Shown here: positions 21,896-33,743 of the stretch, in pieces
How positions within the stretch are numbered: the stretch's first letter is position 1
Layout: every line of letters starts with the position of its first letter
Origin: Neoscytalidium dimidiatum
Taxonomy: Eukaryota > Ascomycota > Dothideomycetes > Botryosphaeriales > Botryosphaeriaceae
NCBI GenBank assembly: GCA_037367355.1
Contig: CM074697.1
Coordinates: 3,782,001 to 3,846,000 of the forward strand
Reading direction: 5' to 3'
Length of the DNA: 64,000 nt
Made by a program: the position numbers and the translations under genes
The notes under the pieces: generated by a model
Seen by the model: the letters and a program-made list of their open reading frames with translations, nothing else
Told to the model about the DNA's origin: nothing
The model's database searches: none

Positions 21896-23588
21896 TCACT
21901 GATTTTCGTTAACGTGACCCGAAGGGCCCTGTGTCGCATAGTCTGTAGTCACGAACGCCCTATCAACCTCTCCCATAGCTGCACAGAAGAGAAATCCAAG
22001 TCAGCAACATATCAGACGTCTTTGTATCAGGGTAGTTACCTTCACAACAATACTGCAGCGTCTCCGCGATATCATGCGCCCGTCTTAGCGGTGTCTTCTC
22101 GTCCAGCAACACATCCATCTCCACCCAAATACCGTCGCCCGCATGGTACGCCGTGACTCTCTTCAGGCCGGACACTACAGGCGAGAAGCGGTATGCCAGG
22201 TACAGCATCTTCCGGTGGACGCGGTCGTCCGCAGCAGAACCGGTGAGACGTGTCACGTTTTCCAGGGACGTCTCGGCCCAGTCGTAGATAATGTACAAGG
22301 ACAGCAATGCGGCGCCGACCGGATCGAACCACCAGACATTCGCTTTGTAACCGATAACGGGGAAGAGAAGGGAGAGTGTGTTAAAGTAGACGTCGGTTTT
22401 GCAGTCTTTTGTGAGAGAGCGTTAGTACCGCAACGAGCATTCACAAGTTTGACTGCAAGATATATACGCACCCTGAGCAAGAGCCTGGACTTGCGTTGTC
22501 TTGATCGGGATGCAGCCGAACCAGATGAGGCCCTTCAGACCAATCGTCGCAGCCATCGCACCAATAGCAATGGTGGGAAGCTTTTCCGCTTTGCCTTCGC
22601 CAGGAAGAAGCTTCTCTACGGACTCCTGGAGGACCTGGACGAAAGACACGATCATGATCTGTGGCAGGGTCAGTCGAAGTCCAGCGTCCAATACCGAGAT
22701 AGGCACTTACGATAGAAAACACGAGGATACCCAAGGGTTCGAGCCGCTTCCTTCCCACAGGGAACTTCGCCTTCAGCTTGTTCAACTTCCACTGCACCAG
22801 CTTGTTTGTAGTCCAGACAATCAAAGTGCACAGCAGGTCCAACGCCGAGTCCACCAACGATGCTATCAACGACAGGGAAGAGGAGAAATATGCCGCAATG
22901 CACTTCGCCGCCAGCAGCAGGATATTCGCAATCACGTTAATCTGCACGAAAAAAAAAAATTCAATTAGCCAAGAGCCCCCCAAAATTGTCCCTCTTCAAA
23001 CATTGCAACGAGAGGGAAACAAAAGAAAAGAGAAGAGGAGGAAAAACCGGCACTCACATTAATCGCCCACCTCGCATTCCTCCTCGCCTTCCGCCTCTTC
23101 TCCCTCTCCTCATCCGGCAGCAGCGGCTCCACGCTCTCGCTCGTCGCCTGCAGCGCGCCGCCCGCCTCGGCGATGCCGTCGTGGTCGAAGTCGCGCGGAT
23201 TCATGCTGTCCAGCACGTCGTCCGCCATGGCCAGGACCAGCGCGTCCACCTCCAGCCAGTCGTCCAGCCGCTCGTTCTGCTCGCGGTAGAACTCCCGCAC
23301 CTTCTTGTTCCCGATCCGCTTCAGCTCCGCGTCCGACAGGCGGAACTTCTCGAGCGAGCCCTGGTCGATGCCGTCGCGCAGCGCCTGCTTGAGCTTGTCG
23401 ACGTCCTGCATGTCCATCGTCGTCGCGATGGCGTCGCGGAAGCGGAAGCGCGGGGGCACGCGGCTGCGCGGCTTGGGTGCCCGCCCGGATTCGAGGTCGT
23501 TGGACGACGGGGCGTGGTATTGGTGCGAGCTGCTGAAGGTGCCGCGGTCGCGCTGGGCGGCTGGGCGGTTGTGGCGGGAGGAGACCAT
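21896..23588 (-). CDS. Cation diffusion facilitator, Mn-type
   Basis: Exons 23588-23058, 22941-22711, 22658-22472, 22405-22040 and 21978-21896 join in phase to 465 residues. A cytosolic N-terminal region of about 175 residues, with charged helical sequence and an acidic stretch, precedes the transporter core. The core has the two metal-site motifs on helices 2 and 5: DSALD (Asp208, Asp212) and DCKTD (Asp317, Asp321). DxxxD at both sites is the signature of manganese-type CDF proteins rather than the HxxxD of zinc transporters. A C-terminal cytosolic domain follows helix 6 (LENVTRLTG onward, then YHAGDGIWVEMDVLLDE). Such proteins export divalent metal from the cytosol into an organelle in exchange for protons. 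Metal choice is inferred from the motif. A 20-bp AG/CT repeat sits in the presumed leader at 23879-23899. Confidence 0.92.
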
Positions 23589-24644
23589 TTTCTTTTCGCC
23601 CGGCTTGGTCCAGATTCGGGGGTGGAAACGCGAGTTGTAAGTTTGAAGGCAAAAGCAGGTGGTGAGGTATATGCAGTTGGTGGAGGACAGGGATGGTAGC
23701 TCGACGGATGAGGAAGCTCTGTGCTGGCGGACAATAAAACAAGAAGACGCTGGGGAAGGAGGTTAGAGTTGAGACAAGAAAGACAGCGAGCTCTAAGCAT
23801 GGGATGATCAAGAATATGAAGGGAAGAAGGCGCGGCCTGCAGGGCAAGCTGACATGTTGACAGCAAGATGAGGCACGGAGAGAGAGAGAGAGAGAGAGCG
23901 CGCGGCGCGTATATTTCCACCTGCACGCTATGTCAATAACGCGCGCCTACATCATCCCACGGGTCCTGACGAAGGCTTCCGGCTGGCAAGGCGTCGGGTG
24001 CTAACGCTTTGCGGTAGTCAAGGGATCAGGCATGCAGCACAAAAACTTGGCAGGGCTGGAACTCTGGGTGAGCTGCTGGGCGAGGTGTGACGTCAGGAGG
24101 GCCGAATTGCGCAACTGGCTGGCGAACGGCTCCGCTCCCGTTCGGAGACGACGTGCCGGCCGGATCGTTCCTCGCTATCGCCCGGACGTCCACGGGAGAT
24201 CTGCCAGGATTCAGGCGACAATTCAGCTCTCGAACCGTACAGGGCTAAATTTCCGGCTGTGCATGAGGGTGCCTTGTTTCTACATCAAGCGCGCGACAGC
24301 ACTCGTATGGGAGGCCTGGCTCCCCCAGCGCCACTTCTGCAAGATGGTGGAATACGACGCCTTTTATTGTGTAGAAATGCCAGAGACGTTAAAGTACAAT
24401 CGAATATTCCGAGATGCCTCTGCAACACCTGCTAGCTCTCGCAAAAGACCGTAACGAGGCATAACTCCCCACATCCCCCCTAAGCCCAGACGCCATTAAT
24501 TGAGTAGTCCTTTTTCATAGCGCGCATCTCTGTATGTATATATCTACGGAAATATTCACGGACAGGCACTCTTATAAGTAAAGTTTACGAATCAACAATC
24601 TCTACCGCAGAGAAAGGAGGAGCACAAACAAAGCAGCAGCTAAT
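23589..24644. other. Intergenic region upstream of the CDF gene
   Basis: Contains the presumed promoter and leader of the CDF gene, with a CT-rich tract on the transcribed sense (AG repeat 23879-23899 on the plus strand). A plus-strand frame of 140 codons at 24032-24454 has no recognisable domain and is not called. The 3' UTR of the NPC1 gene occupies the end. Confidence 0.5.
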
Positions 24645-27600
24645 TCACATATCATCCGAATCGTAATCCTCGTCCGCATAAAGCGCCGGGTGGTATCCGC
24701 GTCTACTACGCAGATCTCGCTCAAGACCGCCCTCGGACTCGGAATCAATGTATCCTGTAGAGCAAAACATACGTCAATAACACTGACAGCAACAGGCCGG
24801 GAAATTCCGCAGAATGTCAAAACTCACCTCTGCCACCAAACAAGCTGAGCGCCGCGGGCAAGAACACCAACGCATGCAACGCCGCCCAGATGACCAACGC
24901 GAGCCATACGCGGAAGTAGTAGATCTCAAAGATCTTGCTGCGGGTGAACGCCAGCACCGCCACACCCAGGAACTTGGTCAACGTGATGCCGCTGAACACG
25001 CTTCCACCAACGTTCGTCAACGCGACCCACGCGCGGGCGTCCTTGCCCCTAAAGCGAGCCTTTGGTGCTGCGCGCTCGAGGAGGGAATGCGACGGGTATG
25101 TGAAAGCCCTCGCGATGTGTGCACAGAATTCCACCGCAATTCCGACGCAGATGATCAAGTTCACCAAGGACACGGCGTTGAGCGAGACGCCTGCCACTGC
25201 CATGGTACCTGCAATGTCCACGACAGTCATAATAACCGTTACTGTTACGACAATGCCGGTCCGCAGACTGCCGAGTAGGACAGAAGTAACCACCAGGATC
25301 AACGCAAGTGCTGAGCCGACGAGAGCGCATGTCAGCCGCACAATCGAAGCGTACTGATCGAAGAAGATGTAGAACTTCGAGTACGGGAAAACAGACACGC
25401 CTGTGCGTGAGCTGATATCTGAGGCAATGCGCCTGGCGGAGGCATAAGCTGCGATGAAATCTTTCTGGCTTCGCAATGGTGTGTGTGATGTGCGGAAGCT
25501 GGAGGCTGGAATGGTCAAACGCTCCGAGTCGATGACGAGAGCGGTGCCGTAAGCAGCCTTGCCGGCGAGAGGACAGTCTCCAGTTGTTGGTGCCTCGATC
25601 CAGCGTTCTAGGTATTCGATGAACTCTCTGCCTTCAGGCATGCCCTTCAGAGTGGGATTCCACGGAGGGTTGCGATCAGCGAAGCATGCCTTCTTATCGT
25701 CACCGAATGGATCATCGCCTTCCTCGTAGCAGCAGCTATCGAGAGACGGGTTCAGCCAGAGGAAATAGTCATCGATCCAACTGGCCGCAGCATCAGCGAT
25801 GTAGGACGTCTCGGGTCTCTTCCTCTCCTGCTCGAGCGTGTTCGCAAGCGAAAGCTCCTCGCACGTTGAAAAGCGACCGCAAAGCTCTTGCTGGTGCTTG
25901 CGTTCCGTGACATTTAGTTCTCGCGTGACGAAGTAGACTGGGGGCCCAGCGCCGAAGTAGTCGTAAAGATCGTTGAAGTAATTGATCAGATAGGAATCGC
26001 TCGGAATGGCGATGCGCTGGTCAAGACCAAGTTCAATCTTTGGAAGTAGCGCCAGACCCGCTGTGAAGATGCCAAGGAAAATGGTGATAATCAAAGTCTT
26101 AGTCTTCTTGCCGAGTATCGCTGGAGCGTAGTTCTTGCGGATGAATCGCTGCAGACTGCCTTCTTCATCCCCACCATACACTATGCCGTTGCTTAGGCCA
26201 CCAGGGTCTGCACGAGTGACGCGCAAACAGGGGAAGCAGTCAGCACGGCTTGCCTCCACTCTGCGTTGATTTAGAGCGAGGACAGAGATGAACATGGTCA
26301 CCTGCAAAAGAGCGTTGATGAAGACAGCGCCGGCGGCGTATGCTGCAAAATTGCGGACTGCAGGCATGCCAACAGCTGCACCCAGGGCAAAGGTAATTGT
26401 CTCAGTAGAGGCTGACAACAAGATGCTGGGTCCCATCCTGCCGAGAGCCTTCGCCACTCGCTCGGAAACGGTACCTTCAGCGTGGCTGATGTTGACTCGT
26501 TCGAACTCGTGGACGATAAGGAAAATGTTATCCACACCGACGGCCAGGACAAGGAAGGGAATGACCTCGGCAATAATCAGGGTAACCTTGATGCCAACGG
26601 CGGAAAAGAGTCCGACCGACGCGGAGACAGACATTAGCACAATGAGAATGCCGACTACGCCCAGCATAAACTTCGACTGAACCAGGGCGTTTGCGGGGTT
26701 CTGTAGAATCGCTCTGACAGAGAGGGTAGTTGATCCCAAGGCTAGAGAAGCATAGATGAACATGATGATGTAGCTGACGACAACGATCTTGGCGTCGGTA
26801 TTTGTCGATTTGTTCAGCTCTTGCTCTAAGCTGATCTCCGTGTTGAAGGACAAGCGCAGGCCACGCTCCGCAGCCTCCTCCTGAACAGCGCGTAGCAGAT
26901 TCTTGAGGCTGTTCTCCCATTTCATGGCTTTCTCAACCTCTTCAGTGCCTTCTTGATGGTTATTGACAACCCAGGTAACAATTAGGGCTTCGGCGTCGAG
27001 GACATCATCTTTCCATCCCCCGAGAATCATTGATGGACTCAGCGGTTGCTGGAAATCAGGCAAGCAATCCACGGGAGAGTCAGCACACGCACGTAGGTCG
27101 GACTTCCAAGTCTTAGCGTTGACATTGAAGAAATCGCCGCCGAAGTAGCCGGTGATAGATTGGACAACACAGGCATCACCGGTTGGCTTGAAGCAAACAT
27201 CGTTAAAAGTGATGTCATCGATCATCAACCTGTTAACCCGATGTTCAACATCAAACCACCACCCCAAAATATCGTAGGTCAGAACGGGACCTGGTCCAGA
27301 GGGATTGGTGTCGTTGACCAGGAAAGCCTGCTCCGCACGGTAGAAGGGACCAAAGTTCTTGTCGAAGAAATCCTTCTCCTGTGCGGCGGCGGAGTCAGGT
27401 GCAACCCAGAGACGCACGGGGTCAGTCTCGACGGTGAATCTGAGCCAGCCTAAGCTTAGAAGCACAACCACGATGACGCTCGAAAATATTGTGAGAGCAG
27501 GAAATTCAGCACACGTATGTCCCAGGCGGCTGAATACCTTATCACACCAGTCGTTCAACTTATATTTTCTTGTAGGATTCTCGAGAACGCCGGCTGCTGC

Positions 27601-28624
27601 AACCACATCGCCTTCGTCTTCGTCATCGCTGGGCTCCAGGTCCTGGAGGAGACGCATACGTTCTTGCTTGTGCTGGTAGTGCTTTTGGTACGCGACATGA
27701 CCAGAGACAGCAACAACTAGCAGCAAAATGAAGACCGAATAGATGATAATAACAGCAAAGGATAGGCAAGGCAGCACTCCAACATGGCACTGCTTGTTCT
27801 CCTTGACTTCGGGAAGCTCCGGACAGACCGACGGACAGTCAACACAAGCACATCGGTACCGTTCATCTGAATCGTTGCAAGACTTGGCACCCTTTGTCTG
27901 CGGCTTCAGACCAGGGTAGTCGCTGGGATCCGGGAAGTTCATCTGGAAAGGGCTTCCCAGGAATTTCTTGTCGCCGAGGAACTTGAGAAAGCGGGTATAA
28001 TTCTTCGCGCCGCCTCCGATGAGGTCCATGGCATTTCCATTGGTAGCGCCGACCTTAACATCCTTGCAGCTGTTATAGAAGCGCGAGCCGTAGTCATCCG
28101 AGACCAGATGGGTCAGCTCCGTAACCATCAGCTTTCCATTCTTCGGCTTCGTATCGGTCACGTTCACAAAAAGTGACTGATCGGGTGAACAAGTAAAGGT
28201 GCAAAAGAGATTGAAGAAGTTCTCCTTGCAGGCGGGGCAAGACGCGATGAGTGATTCGGCACGCTTCAGGTTCGATTGTAGAGCATCAATCTGTGGTCAT
28301 AGCGTCAGCAATGAGGCTCAACATGACTAGACGCAAGCAGCGGACCTGTTCATCTTCGCAGCAGACATCGGTGTCGGCCCATTTGTCACCACAGACGCTG
28401 ATGAGCTTCTCGCGCACATCCGGCTCGGGTGCCTTCGCCAGGCCGTTGTCAGGACAAGGCAACTGCGGACCAAAGAAACCTTCGCTGCCGCAGTGGCCTC
28501 GGATTGCACAGCGGCCTTTTTCATGTTTTTTCGTCAGACCATCATCTGCGGCAAAGCCGGTTGCTACGAGCAGCACCAGCAGCAGCGCGGTAACCAGCCG
28601 CGTGCCTTCCCAGCATCCCCCCAT
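24645..28624 (-). CDS. NCR1: NPC1/Ncr1 intracellular sterol transporter
   Basis: Exons 28624-28346, 28290-24828 and 24754-24645 give 1283 residues, the usual size. It moves sterol across the glycocalyx into the vacuolar membrane; the animal partner is NPC2. Order of features: signal peptide (LVTALLLVLLVATGFAA); cysteine-rich NPC1 N-terminal sterol-binding domain (CCEDEQ, CPACKENFFNLFCTFTCS); a first helix near residue 270; a luminal domain; the sterol-sensing domain at about residues 596-775 (SSL-type block VIPFLVLAVGVDNIFL); a second luminal domain; and a second set of Patched-type helices (SLVNLIICVGIAVEFCAH, then GSVFSGITLTKFLGV). The last exon supplies a short acidic cytosolic tail ending DEDYDSDDM, which is atypical for animal NPC1. 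Both introns are short (55 and 73 bp). Identification is secure. Confidence 0.96.
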
Positions 28625-29742
28625 GCCGAATGTCGCCTAGGATGGGTGTCGGCGTGAGTGCGGGGCAACGGCGACGATGGTCCGTGTATCCAGGCAGGTC
28701 CTGATAAGGTACAGTTCGCGTGAAAGATTACGGTGATGGTGGAAGATGATATCGGGAGTCGTGGAGACGCGCACAGCGCGAGTGGCGGGAGGTTGGGTTG
28801 TTGGTCTGGCGTTGATCAGCTGCAGCTGTGCCTGTCACAACGCACGTCACTCCGAGCGCAGCCAGCTTGGCCGAGCGCTAGGCTCGAGCTGCATCCGAGA
28901 GCCTGGCGCGCTCCGCTTCTCCGCTCCGCACCAGTCAGGCACATGCAAGCCCCACACGTCAGCAACGCTGCAGCACGTACGCGTTGTCCAGCTCTAGTAT
29001 ATTGTTATTTCTTGACGAGGCCGCTTCCAACGGTCTCGCGCAAAGCTGCTTATTCTGAGTTGAAGTGAGTATAATTACTTCCATAGCATCTGTACGAGCG
29101 GATAACTGCCTTGACCGCCCATGAGATGGCATTGCCGCTGCAATACCTTGTAACTGACCTGGGACCTTTTGGTGTGTGCGATTTATCCGCTGTAGTTCTA
29201 GGGTTGAAGCTCTCAGTTCGCTGCGCATGAAACCGTTGCTTTCCTGCAGGAAGCTATCAAATGCTTCGACTCCGTCTGATCGACATCGGCGCCAACGCCA
29301 CTCCATGAGCTTGCAAGTCGGCCTTGTAGGGCTGAAACTACTCAGCCTCAACGCATGCGCTTCAACTTTACAAGTGCTAATTTCACGACTTTTCCCATTA
29401 CTCGCTATGTAACGTACAGGGGAATAAATCTTTTTCGGGGAATAAACACGGAGCCGCTAAATGTCTGCTCACCCGCGCACGTCTACAACACCACGGCAAA
29501 AAGAGAAATGGTGAAAGAGCCAAAGGAGAGCTCCTCCGAGACCAACCTGTGCATGAAGGCTTGAAAAGCCGTACCCTGAACAGGTCCTCTCCCTTCTCCC
29601 GCCTGTAAAAAAATCCGACCTTAGCTCCACCCGTCAACCCACCACTCCCTAGCTAGCTACGACAGGTAGAATCGAATGCAAACGCAGAGAAGTCCGAATG
29701 TTGACTAACAATGACACACGGCCATTGTCGCGAATAAGCCAT
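28625..29742. other. Intergenic, no gene seen
   Basis: About 1.1 kb holding the NPC1 promoter (28625 upward on the minus strand) and the 3' region of the DUF2433 gene. Only short overlapping frames are present. Confidence 0.55.
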
Positions 29743-31950
29743 TCATGAATCGCCGCCAGCAGGTGCAGCTGACGCTCCGTCCTTGAAGCCTCCGCGGCCA
29801 CGACCACGACCTCTCTCGCCACCCCTACCGCCGCGTCCTCCACGGAAGCCACCGCGGCCGCGGCCACCTTCACTGTCGCTGGCACCACCGCTGCGGTAGC
29901 CGCTTCCCTGAGCGCCACCGCGGCTGCTACCCCAGGCAAGACCGCCGCCGCGAGGCTTGTAGACCCTCACGTACGGCTTGCCCTGCTTTCCACTTGTATA
30001 TTCCGGATCCATCCTGCTAAGGATGGCCTGCAGGTCCTCGGCGGGATCGAAATGAGCCGTCATACCTCCAGCAGGGTTCTTGCCCTTGTCGATACGTTGA
30101 ATCTTGTCCTTGTCTTCGGCAGCGAATAGGGCCTTCGCATCTTCTTCGGATCCAGCATTGGTGATGAAGAGACCGTGGATCTGAGGGCGCGCATTACCAG
30201 GTTCCGGCTTGGGGCCAGATGGCTCGGCAGGCTTGTCCTGACCTGAAGTTCCGTTAGGCTTAGTCTCAGTTGTTGCAGCCTTGTCTGCGTTGGCAGTTGA
30301 AGGAGTACCAGCGGCACTAGGCGTGGCAGCAGGCTTCGGGGTAGCAGGCTTGATGACATTGGGCGTGACCGGAGCAGGAGAGCGAGCAGGCTGCGGTGCG
30401 GGCTTGGGCGGCTGAGGCTGCGCGGGGGTTCCAGTGGCCGGACGGCCCTGTTGAGCGCCACCAGGAGCCTGAGCGGGCACGGTAGTATTAGTAGCACCAG
30501 GCTGCTGCGGGCCAACTTTTCCACCGCGGTGGGCGAAATTGAAACCCTGAGCGCGCATCTCGGTGCCAATTCTACCCTGGTCAATATCCAGAACCAGCCA
30601 GCCGTATGCGGCATCCGCCAAGTTGAAGTTCCACATGTTCTTGAAGGCGCTCTCATCGATTTGGCCAGTAGCAGGTCCGACATGACCGCCGAAGGGGTTG
30701 CCTCCATTGGCGATAGTAGGCATCTTCTCGACGATATCCAAGGCTAATTTCAGCAACTGCTGCTGGCTGGGATTCTCCGAAACAGCTGGCTCCACCTCGC
30801 TCTTGACCGTCTCCCAGACATCGTTGAACGACGCACGCGAGGCAGCAAGCTTGCCGCGATAGTGGTCCAGAGTAGGATTGACGCTGAACTCGTTGTACGA
30901 GCTACCGTAGCGGAAGTGCAAGCCGGCGGAGATGGAAAAGTCTGCTTTCAAGGTAACGGACAGCTGGTTGAGCAGGCCTTCGCGAGCAGGCGAGGCGTGG
31001 GTGACGAAGATGCGGGTCTCGGTCGGGTCATAGACGCGGTTGGCGGTGTCGACGAGCTCACCCATCTGCAGTAGCGTCGTCCACATAGTACCCTGGCCTC
31101 CGGCAATGGTCGTCCTTCCCTCACCGTTGTCGAACAGCTTATGCATGACAACCGCACCGCCCAGACCCAGCAAGCGGAGCTTGATTCCGCCGGCCTCAAC
31201 TAGACGAGAGTGCGCCTCATCGATGATGTGCAGGTTATTGATCTTGTATTCTCCAGACCTCAGCTTCTCCAACACCTGAACGTCCTCGCACGCGCCCCAA
31301 ACAGTGTAGACAGGCACCTTCAGGCTGTAGGTGCCGTTGAGGAAGTCGGGAAGTTCCGAGAGCTTCAAGCCTTCGCGAACGTAGCGCTCCCGGAGGGGCG
31401 GCTGCGGAGGTGCCTGCGCGATCGAGTTCTTCACGGCTTGCGAAAGGAGCGGCGAGTATTGCGCAACATGGCGGAGCGTCCTGGTCAGCGCGTTAGTAGG
31501 CGGTCGAGCCCGCGCCATGGTTTTACACGTACTTCTCAGCGATGCGATCTAGCGAGCGGTCGTCGTAGAAGCCGAAATCGCCGGTGTGGATGATAGCGTC
31601 AGCTCTCGCCTGGTCGGCGAGCTCGTTCAGAGATCTTAGGTTGCCTGCACCAAAGTCAGCCTTCCTTCTGCAGGGCCATTGGCTGCACTCAGCGGCGCAA
31701 ACATACCTCGAACATCAGCAATGCAGAGGATCCTCGAGTTTTGGGTTTGTAGGACGCGGCCTTGGTTGGGGAGCAGAGGCGTGGCACCAGGCGTAGGACC
31801 AGTGGTTGGGCCACCGTTCGCGAGGTAGGGAGCGTTGTTGTAGGCGCGCGGCTGGTTAGGAGCTTGCTGCTGTCAATTAGCCTGGATGTGATTGCGGAAG
31901 ACTGCGTCGCGTGAGGTCGAGGAGGTGCGCGCGTTACGTACAGTAGCCAT
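29743..31950 (-). CDS. DUF2433 metallophosphoesterase-like protein with RGG-rich tail
   Basis: Four exons: 31950-31942 (ATG plus two codons), 31869-31707, 31644-31533 and 31480-29743, 673 residues. An in-frame ATG near 31518 lies in intron 3 and is not the start. Exons 2-3 encode the metallophosphoesterase core of the DUF2433 family: CIADVRGNLRSLNEL and IIHTGDFGFYDD, matching the D-x-(H/R)-GN and GD-x-G metal motifs. The large exon carries conserved family blocks (VPVYTVWGACEDVQVLEK, GIKLRLLGLGGAV, FVTHASPAREGLL, SAGLHFRYG), then a Pro/Ala/Thr-rich linker (about residues 410-520). The end has many RGG and RG repeats, typical of RNA-binding proteins and arginine-methylation sites. The family is a fungal calcineurin-like phosphoesterase group of unknown substrate. 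RNA association is inferred from the tail only. Confidence 0.87.
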
Positions 31951-33743
31951 GAGTGCGGAGCTCTATGCGGCGATTACTAGAAGTGTCGGGGGTGAGGTGT
32001 TCCGTCAAGCGCGTCCCGGAGCTTGAGCGGATGGTTCTGGGGTGTTTCAACGCCAGAAATTCGCGTGCAGATGGCGGGAGGAAGGGTCGGAGGATGGGAG
32101 GCAAGATGCGAAAAGACGGCGACTTGGAGGGGTGGACGGTTTGCTGTAGAGCAACATCTTTGGGAAGGCACAACTGAACCACCGCAGGCCTGCGCGCTAG
32201 GCCCAATGAGGTATAGCGCCATGAACCGCGGCCAGCGCAACAGCTGTCGCTCTCACTATGACAACCTTGCGTCTCGATCTGAGCTGCTTTTGCTCGCCTG
32301 GGACAGCAGATCGCTCCGCCGGAGTCAGTCCGATCGCCAGCCATGCTGCTCGCCAGACCCATGATCCCAGTGTTCACTCATATAAGTCTGAGTCACCGAG
32401 TAGCTGTTGTCTGAGCATGGGGAGTGGCTGCTCAAACTTGAATAATCCGACGCTCCTTACCCCATGACAAACATAATGCTTGCTGTATAGTTTAAAACTC
32501 TTTTGCTGCCCCATTGTTAACTGCATAGCCATCCTGACATGATCTGCATTAGATAAATGCTTTGGTAAACATCTTCCGGGTTATTGCTATCTTTTTGCGA
32601 TCTGACCTTTAGGTCGGGAGGCTGATAGAAACTGAAGTGACATAGAAGAAGCTGGTCGTAGTGTGGTCAGCAAATCGGACCCGCATGCACGCCACACAAT
32701 GCCTCTGTATCAGGTGTGAGGTACCATGCCGTTTTACTATGACTATCACAGTGCGAAGCCGTGGAGCAAAACATGGAGCCATAAATATTGAATTCCATTG
32801 ACTGGTCGCATGACAATCGTCTTCGCAATCAGGATTAAGTCGTATAACTGCATCAGCCACTAGTAGTACGCCCCCTCCCTTGGTGATTGTGACATGATCA
32901 AGACACAAGAAAATGTACCTTGGATGGTCACCCACTGACTTGACAGCCGCATTGTAGGGATAATTATTCTATACCATGGTTTAGCTTACCAGTCCTCCAA
33001 ACGACCCTATAGTGGCGCTGCTTTGATTTAGTAAACAACGCGTCTCCTGCGCGCGGCAGACAAGCCATGAGCAACGATTCCGCTCACGCTAACTCGAATA
33101 GGGCGGTCGACAGGGAGAGCGTCGCGTGGCACGCCATGTTACTGAAGATATGCATAGTCCCGTGGTGCGACGCTCTGGCGTTGAGTATAGGTGAACGCTG
33201 GTCAAAAAAGGCGACGCACTCGGACGCGCGCATTGACCTGAGGGGCAGCGTTCCGCACACCCTGGAGGTCCGGGATGATATCATAAGCGCCTCGACTCGG
33301 GCTTGAAAATTCTTGAGTGAAGACGGCGCGGTTGCCGCAAACCCGGCCTCCCATGTGAAAAGCAATGAGGAAAGCGAAGCTGTCCACTGGGGGTCCTGCA
33401 CGTAGACTAGTCAGAGCTTACCCGCGGACTTATCCTGGAGGGCAGAAAATTTTTGGCAGAAAGACAGGATTGCGTTGCGTCGTTGTTTGGGTAGAGATCA
33501 GCCTTCTGGACAGGGGTGCCGCGCGTGGGCGCGCGCACCAAGACCCTGCGCGTGGCCGGCTGAGGGAGACTGTCCCCCTTCGCGTGGCGGTGAGCACCGT
33601 CGCTGGCAGAATTTCCGCTCAAAAAAATAATCCCACCCCCACCGCGCCTTCTTTTTCTCCCAGCGTCCGCTAACGCCCTCTTTTCCTTTACTCTCTTTTG
33701 ATACCCCTCCTTGCTGGTCGTGTCGTTTGCTCACCCGCCCGTC
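31951..33743. other. Divergent intergenic region, no gene seen
   Basis: About 1.8 kb between divergent DUF2433 and importin genes. The centre (about 32,400-33,050) is AT-richer than the flanks. Overlapping frames of 80-105 codons at 33,070-33,400 on both strands have no domain. Pyrimidine-rich sequence precedes the importin ATG. Confidence 0.5.

Noticed and set aside
31481..31532. ATG near 31518 as start of the DUF2433 protein
   Set aside because: It lies in an intron with a good donor (GTACGT), branch (CTAAC) and acceptor; the upstream exons carry the metallophosphoesterase core in phase.
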